Part shown: positions 55,133 through 64,000 of the stretch, in pieces
How positions within the stretch are numbered: position 1 is the stretch's first letter
How the letters are laid out: each line of letters starts with the position of its first letter
NCBI GenBank assembly: GCA_037179385.1
Contig: CM074194.1
Coordinates: 62,001 to 126,000, forward strand
Direction of reading: 5' to 3'
From: Holothuria scabra
Taxonomy: Eukaryota; Echinodermata; Holothuroidea; Aspidochirotida; Holothuriidae
DNA: 64,000 bases
Translations under genes and position numbers: made by a program
Notes under the pieces: model-generated
Told to the model about the DNA's origin: nothing
Seen by the model: only the letters and a program-made list of their open reading frames with translations
Databases searched by the model: none

Positions 55133-55253
55133 GTGCCAGATCTGATTGCCCAATGCTGACCTTGGTCAAAGGAGAGAATTAGATCCATCGGAGGCAATCA
55201 AAGCTTGTAGTCTATAAATGTTTTAGGATCAATGGTGACCAGAGATTTAACAG

Positions 55254-58097
55254 TGTAACGGCGCGCCGGGGTCCGTTTAGGGATCTTTTGTTTAATAAGA
55301 ACAAACTACTGGTCAAAAGGGAAGGCAGTTACATTAATACTCGAACCGTGAAAAACAATAACTGACAAACGCAAGTTTTAAGATGTCCTTCCACAACGGT
55401 AAATTATTATTTCAGAAAGTTTAATTACAACAGATTAGGAATTTACAAAATGATTCAATTGATCGGTAAATCGATGATACAAAATACATAATAAAAACGG
55501 TAGCCTTCGACCGTAATGTGTCACCACTCTTGTGAGTATGTCTCGTGCTAAACTTCGGTGCGTAGCTGGCTAAATTACTGTTGTCTCCCTCACACGAGCC
55601 GTGCGTCTCGTGCTAAACTCCGGTGCGTAGCTGGCTAAATTACTGTTGTCTCCCTCACACGAGCCGTGCGTCTCGTGCTAAACTCCGGTGCGTAGCTGGC
55701 TAAAAGTACTGTTCTCTCCCCCACACGAGCCGTGCGTCTCGTGCTAAACCTCGGTGCGAAGCTGGCTAAAAGTACTGTTGTCTCCCTCACACGAGCCGTG
55801 CGTCTCGTGCTAAACGTCGGTGCGTAGCTGGCTAAATTACTATTGTCTCCCCCACACGAGCCGTGCGTCTCGTGCTAAACTACGGTGCGTAGCTGGCTAA
55901 ATTACTATTGTCTCCCTCACACGAGCCGTACGTCTCGTGCTAAACTCCGGTGCGAAGCTTGCTAAATTACTGTTGTCTCCCTCACACGAGCCGTGCGTCT
56001 CGTGCTAAACTTCGGTGCGAAGCTGGCTAAAATTACTGTTGTCTCCCTCACACGAGCCGTGCGTCTCGTGCTAAACTTCGGTGCGTAGCTGGCTAAAAGT
56101 ACTGTTGTCTCTCTCACACGAGCCGTGCGTCTCGTGCTAAACTTCGGTGCGAAGCTGGCTAAATTACTGTTGTCTCCCTCACATGAGCCGTGCGTCTCGT
56201 GCTAACCTTCGGTGCGTAGCTGGCTTAAAGTACTGTTGTCTGCCCACACGAGCTGTGCGTCTCGTGCTAAACGTCGGTGCGTAGCTGGCTAAATTACTGT
56301 TGTCTCCCGCACACGAGCCGTACGTCTCGTGCTAAACTCCGATGCGTAGCTGGCTAAAAGTACTGTTGTCTGTCCCACACGAGCCGTGCGTCTCGTGCTA
56401 AACTTCGGTGCGTAGCTGGCTAAAGGTACTGATGCCTGTCCCACACCAGCCGTGCGTCTCGTGCTAACCTTCGGTGCGTAGCTGGCTTAAAGTACTGTTG
56501 TCTGTCCCACACGAGCTGTGCGTCTCGTGCTAAACGTCGGTGCGTAGCTGGCTAAATTACTGTTGTCTCCCGCACACGAGCCGTACGTCTCGTGCTAAAC
56601 TTCGGTGCGTAGCTGGCTAAAAGTACTGTTGTCTGTCCCACACGAGCCGTGCGTCTCGTGCTAAACTTCGGTGCGTAGCTGGCTAAAAGTACTGTTGTCT
56701 GTCCCACACGAGCCGTGCGTCTCGTGCTAAACTTCGGTGCGAAGCTGGCTAAATTACTGTTGTCTCCCCCACACGAGCCGTGCGTCTCGTGCTAAACTTC
56801 GGTGCGTAGCTGGCTAAAAGTACTGTTGTCTGTCCCACACGAGCCGTGCGTCTCGTGCTAAACTTCGGTGCGTAGCTGGCTAAAAGTACTGTTGTCTGTC
56901 CCACACGAGCCGTGCGTCTCGTGCTAAACTTCGGTGCGTAGCTGGCTAAAAGTACTGTTGTCTGTCCAACATGAGCCGTGCGTCTCGTGCTAAACTTCGA
57001 TGCGAAGCTGGCTAAAAGTACTGTTGTCTGCCGCACACGAGCCGTGCGTCTCGTGCTAAACTTCGGTGCGTAGCTGGCTAAAAGTACTGTTGTCTCCCCC
57101 ACACGAGCCGTGCGTCTCGTGCTAAACTTCGGTGCGTAGCTGGCTAAATTACTGTTGTCTCCCTCACACGAGCCGTGCGTCTCGTGCTAAACTTCGGTAT
57201 TACGGAACTATAAAATAAACATAATCTGACAGCTACTTTCAAAGGAAGATATTAATTTAAGCCTCTTTTAGCAGCGGCTAGACTTTCCTACCGATTACTT
57301 GGTGGGTCATACCCTCTGCACTTGTGAATCTGCCTTCCTTACACGGTCGGGCAAGGCATTAAGAGAGCTAAAGTTATCGGTCACCACGGACTGGCCTCTC
57401 TACCCCTCTTCACCGCAAATTAACAGAATACCACTTCCCAAAACAGACTTCGTCCCTTCTTAGCCTTTATACCAGCCAGTCTCCCTGAGTTCCCAGACTG
57501 GGTAGCAACTCCTTACCCTAGTCAGATCAAGTTCCCAGCGTAGGCCTTAACGTACCAGCCTAGGCCTTCTTGAATCCAAACTCCCCGAGACTGACTACGT
57601 CAATTAATTCAATGTCAATTAATTAACCTCATTAACCCTGGCTAAGAATAACAGCTAATAACATACTCACACTGGAAAGCTGCAGTCTGTTCTACCGGGA
57701 AGCGCGGGCCTTCGTGTCGTTGGATCTCACCGTAAGTTACAACCGTTCTCCTTGAGCGTCTATTCACCAGTCCTCGTCTACGTGAGAAACGGCGTGGCGA
57801 GGAATGTGTTTACCGGAAACACGTGACTCTTCCTACACGGTAAGCTGAGGATGCTTTCCATTGATTGGTTTATGATCTATTGTGTTTCCGTACCGAACTT
57901 GGACTGTCTAGACAGGTACGCGCGGGACATAAAGCAACTTCACGAAATAATTGGAAACAACCAGGACTATGGAAAGTTCTGATTTTAATCATTGGCTAGG
58001 AAAACAACAGATCGCCTGGAATTACACACGTAGTAAAGCAAGCTAGAGAAGTTTAAAAAAAAATTAACAACATATTTACAATGTTCCTTCCGTCACA
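55254..58097 (-). mobile_element. Gypsy 3' LTR (2.84 kb)
   Basis: Plus-strand TGTAACGGCG to CGTCACA (TGT...ACA ends). The first ~320 bp match 63679-64000 with four substitutions and one indel seen by eye, so the two LTRs are recent copies. It contains the 65-66 bp minisatellite and a unique region 57200-58097. It is unusually long for a Gypsy LTR. Confidence 0.9.
55540..57199. repeat. 65-66 bp minisatellite inside LTR (~25 units)
   Basis: Each unit contains CTCGTGCTAAAC, CGGTGCG(T/A)AGCTGGCTAAA, TACTGTTGTCT and CACACGAGCCGTGCGT. CACGAG and CTCGTG flank the 8-base CCGTGCGT, giving every unit a small hairpin. Where units are 66 bp the minus strand stays open as a 22-residue repeat (56749-57102); this is not evidence of a protein. 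Confidence 0.92.
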
Positions 58098-58113
58098 CTA
58101 CCCCCTTCTCTCA
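58098..58113 (-). promoter_or_regulatory. polypurine tract
   Basis: Minus-strand GAGAGAAGGGGGTAG directly before the 3' LTR, the expected plus-strand DNA priming site for reverse transcription. Confidence 0.85.
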
Positions 58114-58264
58114 AAAGATTGCGTCCCGCATCGACCCTAGGCTTCCTCCTGTCTTGGACACGTCTCCCTTGAATCAACTTCTAGAAACAAAGCTTCGAAA
58201 GTTATGTTGAAGACATCAACCTTGATTATCTAGGTTTCAAAGCCATACCTTACTGGAGGCTTGA

Positions 58265-61200
58265 CTATTCGTTTTCCTCTACCAAGCCTTCTTTGAACAT
58301 CTGGGGAAGACGAACACTACTCGCCCCTGTGTCGTGGACCCCGTCATTTTTGACTACATTTTCACCCTTCTCACTAGTCTCGGATGGTGTATCTTGGTGG
58401 CTATCCCTGTGAGTTGCCTCGACCTTATCTTGTCTTGCACCCCTGGAAATCTCTTCCCGCTCTTTGACCGTTTCCCCATACTCGCGGGCCTCCTCTTTAC
58501 ATTCAAAAGACTGAACCCAAGCAGGTTTTGTAACACCCTCGTATCGCCGAATCCGATTGAAATGAATAACCTTTGGTCTCTGCTTTGGCCCAAATTGTAC
58601 CCGATAGAGAATGTCATTGATCCTCTTAATAATAAGGAAGGGGCCCTTCCAAGGACGATGTAACTTGGGGGAACGCCCCTTTCCCACGGCAGGCTGGTAA
58701 ACCCAGACGAGCTCACCACTTTCAAAGGTTTCCAAGCTGGAACGTCTGTCCGCAAATTCCTTTTGTCTTTCGCCACTAGACTTCAAATGACTCCTGACAA
58801 CCTCACTGATTTTCTTTAATTTCTCTTTCAAATCCTCTACAAATTCAGGGTAAGTTTCTGCATCCTCGCTACCATCCCCAGGGGATGACCAAATACACTC
58901 CAGTGGAGTTCTCATTTGTCTTCCAAACATAATTTCAGCAGGACTAAAGCCTGTAGTCTCATGCACGGCAGAATTATACGCCATATTCAAGTAAGGAATC
59001 CAGCTATCCCAGTCCCGCTGATCAGAGGAAGTCACAACTGCAAGCATCGACCCCAACGTTCTGTTGAATCGCTCGACCATACCATCCGATTGGGGATGAT
59101 ATGGCGTGGTCCTGGTCTTGAGGACACCAAGGAGCTTGCATACCTCCAGGAATAGCAATGACTCAAATTGTCGACCCTGATCGGAATGAAGTTCTCCTGG
59201 TATACCGAAGCGACAGACAAAACTCTCGACAAGTACTTTAGCTCTAGTAGCGGCTTCCTGATTAGGTATTGCTGTTGCTTCGGTCCACTTAGAGAAGTAA
59301 TCGGAGACAACAAGTATGTACTTGTTCTTATTCTCGGTGGTAGGAAGTGGTCCCATAATGTCCATGGCTATTCGCTGGAGGGGTTCGCCTGCGTGGTATG
59401 TCCTGATCTTGCCCTTTCTCTTGAGCTTAGGTCCTTTTCGGGATTGACAAAGGTCACACTGTTTACACCACAACTCAACATTCCTCCGATAACCACTCCA
59501 GTAATAGCTCTGCCGGATCCGGTGTATGGTTTTCCTGCTCATCAGATGTCCTGATACGGGATTACAATGAGCCAGCTCCCAAACCATACGTTTCATTCCA
59601 CTAGGAACAACCAGCTGAGCAGCATTCCTTAGTCCGTCATCGGACTCGAACCTACGGTAAAGTATTCCGTCATGTAAATAAAGACTATCCCATTGTAGCC
59701 AATAGTTTTGTACAGTGCGGTTCATACATGAAACTTCTTCCCAGTCTGGACGCCGCTTGTCCAATTTCCACTGCACCATCACGCGGGTATCATCGTCACT
59801 CTGCTGAAACTCTTTTAACTTGGCTACTGACCAAACTCCTGGCCACGTAGGCTGGTTCTCAAGGGTAGTATTTCCTGCTATCTCACTTTGGGTTTTTCCT
59901 TCCTCAAGTTTGTCCGTGGTGGGGCCATCTAGCGACCTGCAGAACTTATCTTCTAGTAGCCGTGGGCAGTTTTCTGCTTCTTCATTCCTATCCGTAGATC
60001 TTCTCTGTATCTCCTTACTTTCCTCTCTTTCGCACTTTAAACACTCTCCACAAGGCCTTCTTGAAAGAGCATCTGCGTTTCCATGGATCCTTCCCGGTCT
60101 ATACTGTATTTCAAAATTGTAATTGCCCAGGGTCTCTATCCATCGGGCTATCTGGCCTTCAGGGTTACGGAAACGCAGAAGCCAACGAAGGGCTCCATGA
60201 TCTGTTCTCACAATAAATTCAGTACCGAAAAGATAATGGTGGAAGTGTTTGACAGCCAGGATAATTGCTAATAACTCCTTTCTGGTAACACAATACTGCC
60301 GTTCAGATTTTCCCAGAGTCTTACTGAAATATGCAACAACTCGTTCTGTTTGCCCTTGCTGCTGTGACAGAACTGCCCCTACTCCAAAGTCACTGGCGTC
60401 TCTATCCAAAACAAATTTTCCTTTTCTGAAGGGGTATGCCAATACTGGGGGAGAGGTTAGTCTCGTCTTCAGATAGATAAACGCCTCTTCACAGTCCTGA
60501 TTCCATGAGAATTCTCTTCCTTTTTCTGTTAGCCGGTGTAGTGGCTTTGCGATGGATGCAAAGTTTTCTACAAACCTCCGGTAGTATGTACAGATACCCA
60601 AAAATCTTCTGACTTCCGTCTTGCTGATGGGCCTAGGCCAAGTTTGTATGGCTTCAATTTTAGTTGGGTTTGTCTCGATCCCCTCTGCACCAACCACGTG
60701 ACCTAAAAATCCCACTTTTCTCTGGAAAAGTTTACACTTCTTGGCCGACAACTTCAGTCCTGCTTCTGTTAACTTCTGTATGACTACATCAAGGCGTTGG
60801 ACGTGCTCTTCGAATGTCTTTGCGTGGACAATTATATCATCTAAATACACCAAACAACTTTCCCATCGTAAACCACCCAAAACCTTCTCCATCAAACGTT
60901 CAAAAGTTGCTGGTGCATTGCATAATCCGAACGGCATAACACAGAATTGGAAGAGACCTCGATGGGTAACAAGGGCAGTTTTAGGTCTGTTCTCTTCTTC
61001 AACTTCAATCTGCCAGTAGCCACTAGCGAGGTCAAGGGTGGAAAACCACTTTGCACCACCCAACATGTCCAAGGAGTCATCGATCCTCGGCAGTGGATAA
61101 GAATCTTTTTCTGTAAGGGCATTAACCTTCCTGTAGTCAACACAAAAACGCAACGAGCCGTCCTTCTTCTTTACAAGAACAATGGGTGAGGACCAAGGGC

Positions 61201-62194
61201 CACTCGAAGGTTCAATAACTCCACTGGAAAGCATTTCCTCCACGATCTTACTTGCTACGTCTTGCTTGTGCATGGGCAGGCGCCGGGCAGCCTGTTTTAC
61301 TGATCGATTTGCCCCCGTGTCAATTGTGTGTTTGACCACCTTAGTCCTTCCTAAGTCATCCGAGCCCTTTGAAAATGCCTCGGAGTGTTTGTGAATAAAT
61401 GCCTTTGTCGTCGACTTTTGATCTTCATCCAGATTTGCAATGGACTCCCTATACAATTGTGTAAGTCTCTCAGGTAACAGGTAGTCGGAATCAGGTGCGA
61501 CCTTCTCTTCAGGTTTGGTTTGGGATACCGGGGTTACAATATCCACGCCTTCACAGGTAGCTAAATTTGTCTCCTTATACACGGTTACCGGTTCTGCCGA
61601 AAGGTTTGCTACACGCACAGGTATAATGCCAGTAGATATATCTGAGAGGGAACGGGCTACCAAAAGGCCTTTCTTCTCTGCCAACTTTTCGTGTGGCTGG
61701 ACGAGTCCAAGAATCTGTTCTGTGGGGGCGTTTTCTACTTTTCCTGGAATAAGGATTTCACTGTTGGGCGGAATACATATAGTACCTTTTGCCTTTATTC
61801 GTCGGACATGTACGACGGGCCTTTCTTCTTCATTCTCTTGAGTAATTGTGCCTCTTTCCCTCCACACCATCCTCTTACGGGTGTCTATGCAATAATTATA
61901 TTTTCCTAGAAAATCTAGGCCTAGGATGCACTCAACGTCGAGGTCAGCCACCCAAAATTTAAACTTGACGAAGGTTCCGTCCATATTAATACCAACTTCC
62001 GCAAGGCCGTGTAAGGGAACGGATTTTCCATCAGCTAACGACATCTTATTATCTACCTCAGTGTAATCTATCTTGCGTCCTTCCCTGAACTTTAATAGAA
62101 AGGTGCGGCTTAGCACTGATACATTTGCACCTGTATCAACTAAGCAGGCAACAGGAATATCCTCTATCTTCAAGTGCATATAAATCCCATCCAT
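58265..62194 (-). CDS. pol: Gypsy Pol polyprotein (PR-RT-RNase H-IN)
   Basis: 1309 codons without a stop. Aspartic protease LVDTGANVSVLS (D20) and ILGLDFL near 90-96; RT about 320-500 with FSTLDLASGYWQI, MPFGLCNAPATF and YLDD at 450-453; RNase H about 590-710 with Asp 597/599, Glu 640, Asp 665 and Asp 708; integrase zinc finger H876, H883, C910, C913; catalytic D945, D1005, E1041 (DD35E); a GPF/Y-type module around WKGPFLIIKRINDILY; no chromodomain or env. PR-RT-RH-IN order places it in Ty3/Gypsy. The frame is open upstream to 62325, overlapping the nucleocapsid frame by about 80 nt, so Pol is probably made by ribosomal frameshifting; the Met at 62194 may not be used. All key catalytic residues are present. 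Confidence 0.95.
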   Translation of the reverse strand: MDGIYMHLKIEDIPVACLVDTGANVSVLSRTFLLKFREGRKIDYTEVDNKMSLADGKSVPLHGLAEVGINMDGTFVKFKFWVADLDVECILGLDFLGKYNYCIDTRKRMVWRERGTITQENEEERPVVHVRRIKAKGTICIPPNSEILIPGKVENAPTEQILGLVQPHEKLAEKKGLLVARSLSDISTGIIPVRVANLSAEPVTVYKETNLATCEGVDIVTPVSQTKPEEKVAPDSDYLLPERLTQLYRESIANLDEDQKSTTKAFIHKHSEAFSKGSDDLGRTKVVKHTIDTGANRSVKQAARRLPMHKQDVASKIVEEMLSSGVIEPSSGPWSSPIVLVKKKDGSLRFCVDYRKVNALTEKDSYPLPRIDDSLDMLGGAKWFSTLDLASGYWQIEVEEENRPKTALVTHRGLFQFCVMPFGLCNAPATFERLMEKVLGGLRWESCLVYLDDIIVHAKTFEEHVQRLDVVIQKLTEAGLKLSAKKCKLFQRKVGFLGHVVGAEGIETNPTKIEAIQTWPRPISKTEVRRFLGICTYYRRFVENFASIAKPLHRLTEKGREFSWNQDCEEAFIYLKTRLTSPPVLAYPFRKGKFVLDRDASDFGVGAVLSQQQGQTERVVAYFSKTLGKSERQYCVTRKELLAIILAVKHFHHYLFGTEFIVRTDHGALRWLLRFRNPEGQIARWIETLGNYNFEIQYRPGRIHGNADALSRRPCGECLKCEREESKEIQRRSTDRNEEAENCPRLLEDKFCRSLDGPTTDKLEEGKTQSEIAGNTTLENQPTWPGVWSVAKLKEFQQSDDDTRVMVQWKLDKRRPDWEEVSCMNRTVQNYWLQWDSLYLHDGILYRRFESDDGLRNAAQLVVPSGMKRMVWELAHCNPVSGHLMSRKTIHRIRQSYYWSGYRRNVELWCKQCDLCQSRKGPKLKRKGKIRTYHAGEPLQRIAMDIMGPLPTTENKNKYILVVSDYFSKWTEATAIPNQEAATRAKVLVESFVCRFGIPGELHSDQGRQFESLLFLEVCKLLGVLKTRTTPYHPQSDGMVERFNRTLGSMLAVVTSSDQRDWDSWIPYLNMAYNSAVHETTGFSPAEIMFGRQMRTPLECIWSSPGDGSEDAETYPEFVEDLKEKLKKISEVVRSHLKSSGERQKEFADRRSSLETFESGELVWVYQPAVGKGRSPKLHRPWKGPFLIIKRINDILYRVQFGPKQRPKVIHFNRIRRYEGVTKPAWVQSFECKEEAREYGETVKEREEISRGARQDKVEATHRDSHQDTPSETSEKGENVVKNDGVHDTGASSVRLPQMFKEGLVEENE

Positions 62195-62244
62195 CTCTGG
62201 GGTAGAATCATTACCGGTCCTTACTGTAATTATATTGGGTCTGC

Positions 62245-62660
62245 TTATGACTCCTGCCGAACGTCGACCCCCACCCTCGATAGATCCTTGTTTTCCTGGA
62301 CGGGGCTGGGGTGCTCTGATGAAGTGTTAGCTTTTTCTTCAGGGCAGTCTCTCTTAAAATGGCCCAATTTTCCACAACTCCAGCATGCCTTGCGTTGAAA
62401 GTTAGATCTTGTGTCCTCATATCGCTGTCTATTACTTGGTGCTCCGGGGTACTGCTGACGGTTGTTACTCTCCTTAGCTGCAAGTGAGGTTTTAAGAGCA
62501 GCTATGTCCTTGGCTAACTGTGAAACTGCCTCTTTCAGCTCACTAACAGCCTCGGTTTGAACCTTGTTTGGGAGTGATTCCCTGACTGGAGGCATTAAAG
62601 ATCCCAGGAGGCTGCTTGCTATTTCCTGGTCAGAATGGAGCACTCGTACTGACTATTTCT
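62245..62660 (-). CDS. gag: Gypsy Gag nucleocapsid part
   Basis: About 132 codons with a CCHC zinc knuckle CWSCGKLGHFKRDC (C-x2-C-x4-H-x4-C) preceded by a Leu/Ala-rich, possibly coiled segment (AVSELKEAVSQLAKDIAALK). It lies in a different frame from the capsid part just upstream and from Pol downstream. The zinc knuckle would bind element RNA. No AUG opens it, so it is the C-terminal part of Gag reached by a frameshift or separated by an indel near 62640. Confidence 0.85.
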
Positions 62661-63655
62661 AGGGCGGCTTGTACAGCCTCTTCTAGGGTCTTGGGTCGGG
62701 TTTGATGAACTCCTAGTCTCAGTTCGGGCTCTTCTAAACAATCCACAAAATGGTCCCGAGCTAACTGATCTTGCAGGTGACCTGAGGCACCTGGATATGC
62801 AAACCGGGTAAGCCGCTTTACATCTTGAGCTAGTTCAGGTATAGTCTCTCCCTTTTTCCGGCCACGATTTCTTAGCTGAATTCTTCTCAGCTCGGTTTGG
62901 TGCGTAGGACCAAACCTACTGCCTAGTGCATCCACTAGATCCGAGTAGTTTCTTCTTCTTGCTGCATCCAGGTCAGCCAGTATAGACTGAGCGTCCCCTC
63001 TGAGACTAGCTGCCAAACAGATTGCCTTTACCCCACTGCTCCACTGATGCAACTCGGCAACCATTTCAAACTGGGCCAAATAGTCTTCCCAAGATGTTGT
63101 GCCATCATATATTCCAGGTCTTTTCCCCGATAGTCCATTGAAATCTTGTTTCGATTGGTTTTCATACCTGGGGGCGTATTCGGAGGTACCAGCGTGTCTT
63201 GTTTGCGAGGGCCACACTTCTTGCGGATTCATATCCCTTGTATTTCTGCCTAGAGATTGGGATGGGTTAAATATGGTGTCGGTGGGGCCCATGGGTTGAG
63301 TGGCATGTTCCCTCCACTCCATTAGTAGGGTCCTACTAGTTTCTCTTGCTGGTACAAATGGGTTACCAGGACGCCCTCTTCCTACAAATGGATTTGTATT
63401 ATGCTCAGGTGTGGGTCGCCTCCCTTCTCTTATTGGTATGCCCGACTCCCCGTGACTGTCCGTGGGGCTCCTCCTCGGGGGAACAAAACCTCTTTCAAAT
63501 ACCTCGGTCCGGGACAAAGATAATACCGACTCCCGGTCGGAAGCCTCGTCCACTAGTAGCCATTCAGAGTCAGAACGGTTTTGCACCCCTTCAAGAAATC
63601 TATTAAACTCTGCTGACGCCTGTGATCCAGTAGGACTGTCCATTTTATTCGTCAA
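62630..63655 (-). CDS. gag: Gypsy Gag capsid part
   Basis: 341 codons from the ATG at 63655. The N-terminal third is low-complexity and charged; residues about 180-330 form a retrotransposon Gag domain (YDGTTSWEDYLAQFEMVAEL, AICLAASLRGDAQSILADL, LVDALGSRFGPTHQTELRRI, DHFVDCLEEPELRLGV). Capsid assembly is the family role. It ends at ...VSTSAPF with a TGA; the nucleocapsid continues one frame over. The start is the first ATG after the primer site. Confidence 0.9.
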   Translation of the reverse strand: MTNKMDSPTGSQASAEFNRFLEGVQNRSDSEWLLVDEASDRESVLSLSRTEVFERGFVPPRRSPTDSHGESGIPIREGRRPTPEHNTNPFVGRGRPGNPFVPARETSRTLLMEWREHATQPMGPTDTIFNPSQSLGRNTRDMNPQEVWPSQTRHAGTSEYAPRYENQSKQDFNGLSGKRPGIYDGTTSWEDYLAQFEMVAELHQWSSGVKAICLAASLRGDAQSILADLDAARRRNYSDLVDALGSRFGPTHQTELRRIQLRNRGRKKGETIPELAQDVKRLTRFAYPGASGHLQDQLARDHFVDCLEEPELRLGVHQTRPKTLEEAVQAALEIVSTSAPF

Positions 63656-63659
63656 AAGA

Positions 63660-63676
63660 TCCCACCGCTGCCACCA
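63660..63676 (-). promoter_or_regulatory. primer binding site (tRNA-Leu type)
   Basis: The plus strand TCCCACCGCTGCCACCA equals the 3' end plus CCA of an animal tRNA-Leu (AAG-type) as I recall it, so the minus-strand RNA would pair with that primer. It lies 2 bases from the LTR. Confidence 0.8.
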
Positions 63677-63678
63677 GT

Positions 63679-64000
63679 TGTAACGGCGCCCCGGGTCCGT
63701 TTAGGGATCTTTTGTTTAATAAGAACAAACTACTGGTCAAAAGGGAAGGCAGTTACATTAATACTCGAAACGTGAAAAACAATAACTGACAAACGCAAGT
63801 TTTAAGATGTCCTTCCACAACGGTAAATTATTATTTCAGAAAGTTTAATTACAACAGATTAGGAATTTACAAAATGATTCAATTGATCGGTAAATCGATG
63901 ATACTAAATACATAATAAAAACGGTAGCCTTCGACCGTAATGTGTCACCACTCTTGTGAGTACGTCTCGTGCTAAACTTCGGTGCGTAGCTGGCTAAATT
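63679..64000 (-). mobile_element. Gypsy 5' LTR (partial, runs off window)
   Basis: TGTAACGGCGCCCCGGGTCC onward matches the start of the LTR at 55254 up to the first minisatellite unit. The remaining ~2.5 kb, with the promoter that drives minus-strand transcription, lies beyond the window. Confidence 0.9.

Larger units (their letters stand above)
52313..55165. repeat. ~76 bp tandem repeat split by a hAT-like insertion
   Basis: Units with CCAGATCTGATTGCCTGGGC at 52314 and CCAGATCTGATTGACTGGGC at about 52389. The third unit is cut after GTGCCAGA at 52456 and resumes with GTGCCAGATCTGATTGCC at 55133. Confidence 0.7.

Noticed and set aside
56749..57102. 117-codon open frame with a 22-residue repeat on the minus strand
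   Set aside because: It exists only because some minisatellite units are 66 bp; neighbouring 65 bp units break the frame.
55540..57199. Possible CRISPR-like array of regular repeats
   Set aside because: The whole 65-66 bp period is conserved with no unique spacers, the array lies inside an LTR, and the context is eukaryotic.
58265..62194. Endogenous retrovirus with env
   Set aside because: No third reading frame between pol and the 3' LTR; only about 165 bp separate the pol stop from the LTR.

Overview
The window looks like nuclear DNA from an animal. It is AT-rich and carries one intron-rich, vertebrate-like gene buried in transposable elements (TEs). The RRP12 protein similarity, the mix of Penelope-like, Gypsy, hAT-like, LINE and tRNA-SINE repeats, and frequent TAGGCCTA-type motifs suggest a marine deuterostome invertebrate, perhaps an echinoderm or hemichordate. 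That placement is an inference; no marker gene settles it.

Positions 693-42905 (+) hold 22 exons of RRP12, the HEAT-repeat ribosome biogenesis and export factor. Every junction is GT/AG and in phase, and the exons sum to 3207 nt (1068 codons plus stop). The first roughly 250 residues expected from human RRP12 lie upstream of the window or were not recognised. The introns are full of repeats: a TTAA-flanked ~300 bp MITE family (4 copies), a tRNA-derived SINE family (about 10 pieces), a GGTTCCTTGC-ended ~1.25 kb MITE family carrying nuclear-receptor DR1 motifs, a perfect 465 bp tandem duplication, and a TA-flanked 1.6 kb foldback element.

The 9.5 kb intron between exons 7 and 8 of the list (9311-18817) contains the most striking structure: two nearly identical Penelope-like retroelement copies (reverse transcriptase plus GIY-YIG) fused head to head as a 2.17 kb inverted repeat with a 93 bp spacer. 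A hammerhead-ribozyme fold is readable at the 3' end of each arm. A second, decayed Penelope-like element of a more canonical type lies directly beside it.

Downstream of RRP12 (42906-64000) there is no recognisable host gene, only a TE nest. It holds a foldback element built from a repeated CCAGTATTCAACCCCC motif (46271-47350), two hAT-like elements each with its own 8 bp target duplication (48379-50704, containing a LINE fragment; 52457-55132, containing a DR1-bearing MITE), a third GGTTCC MITE between them, and a young, nearly intact Gypsy LTR retrotransposon on the minus strand (55254 to beyond 64000). The Gypsy has 2.84 kb LTRs that contain about 25 copies of a 65-66 bp minisatellite, a tRNA-Leu primer site, a gag split by one frameshift, and an intact 1309-residue pol.
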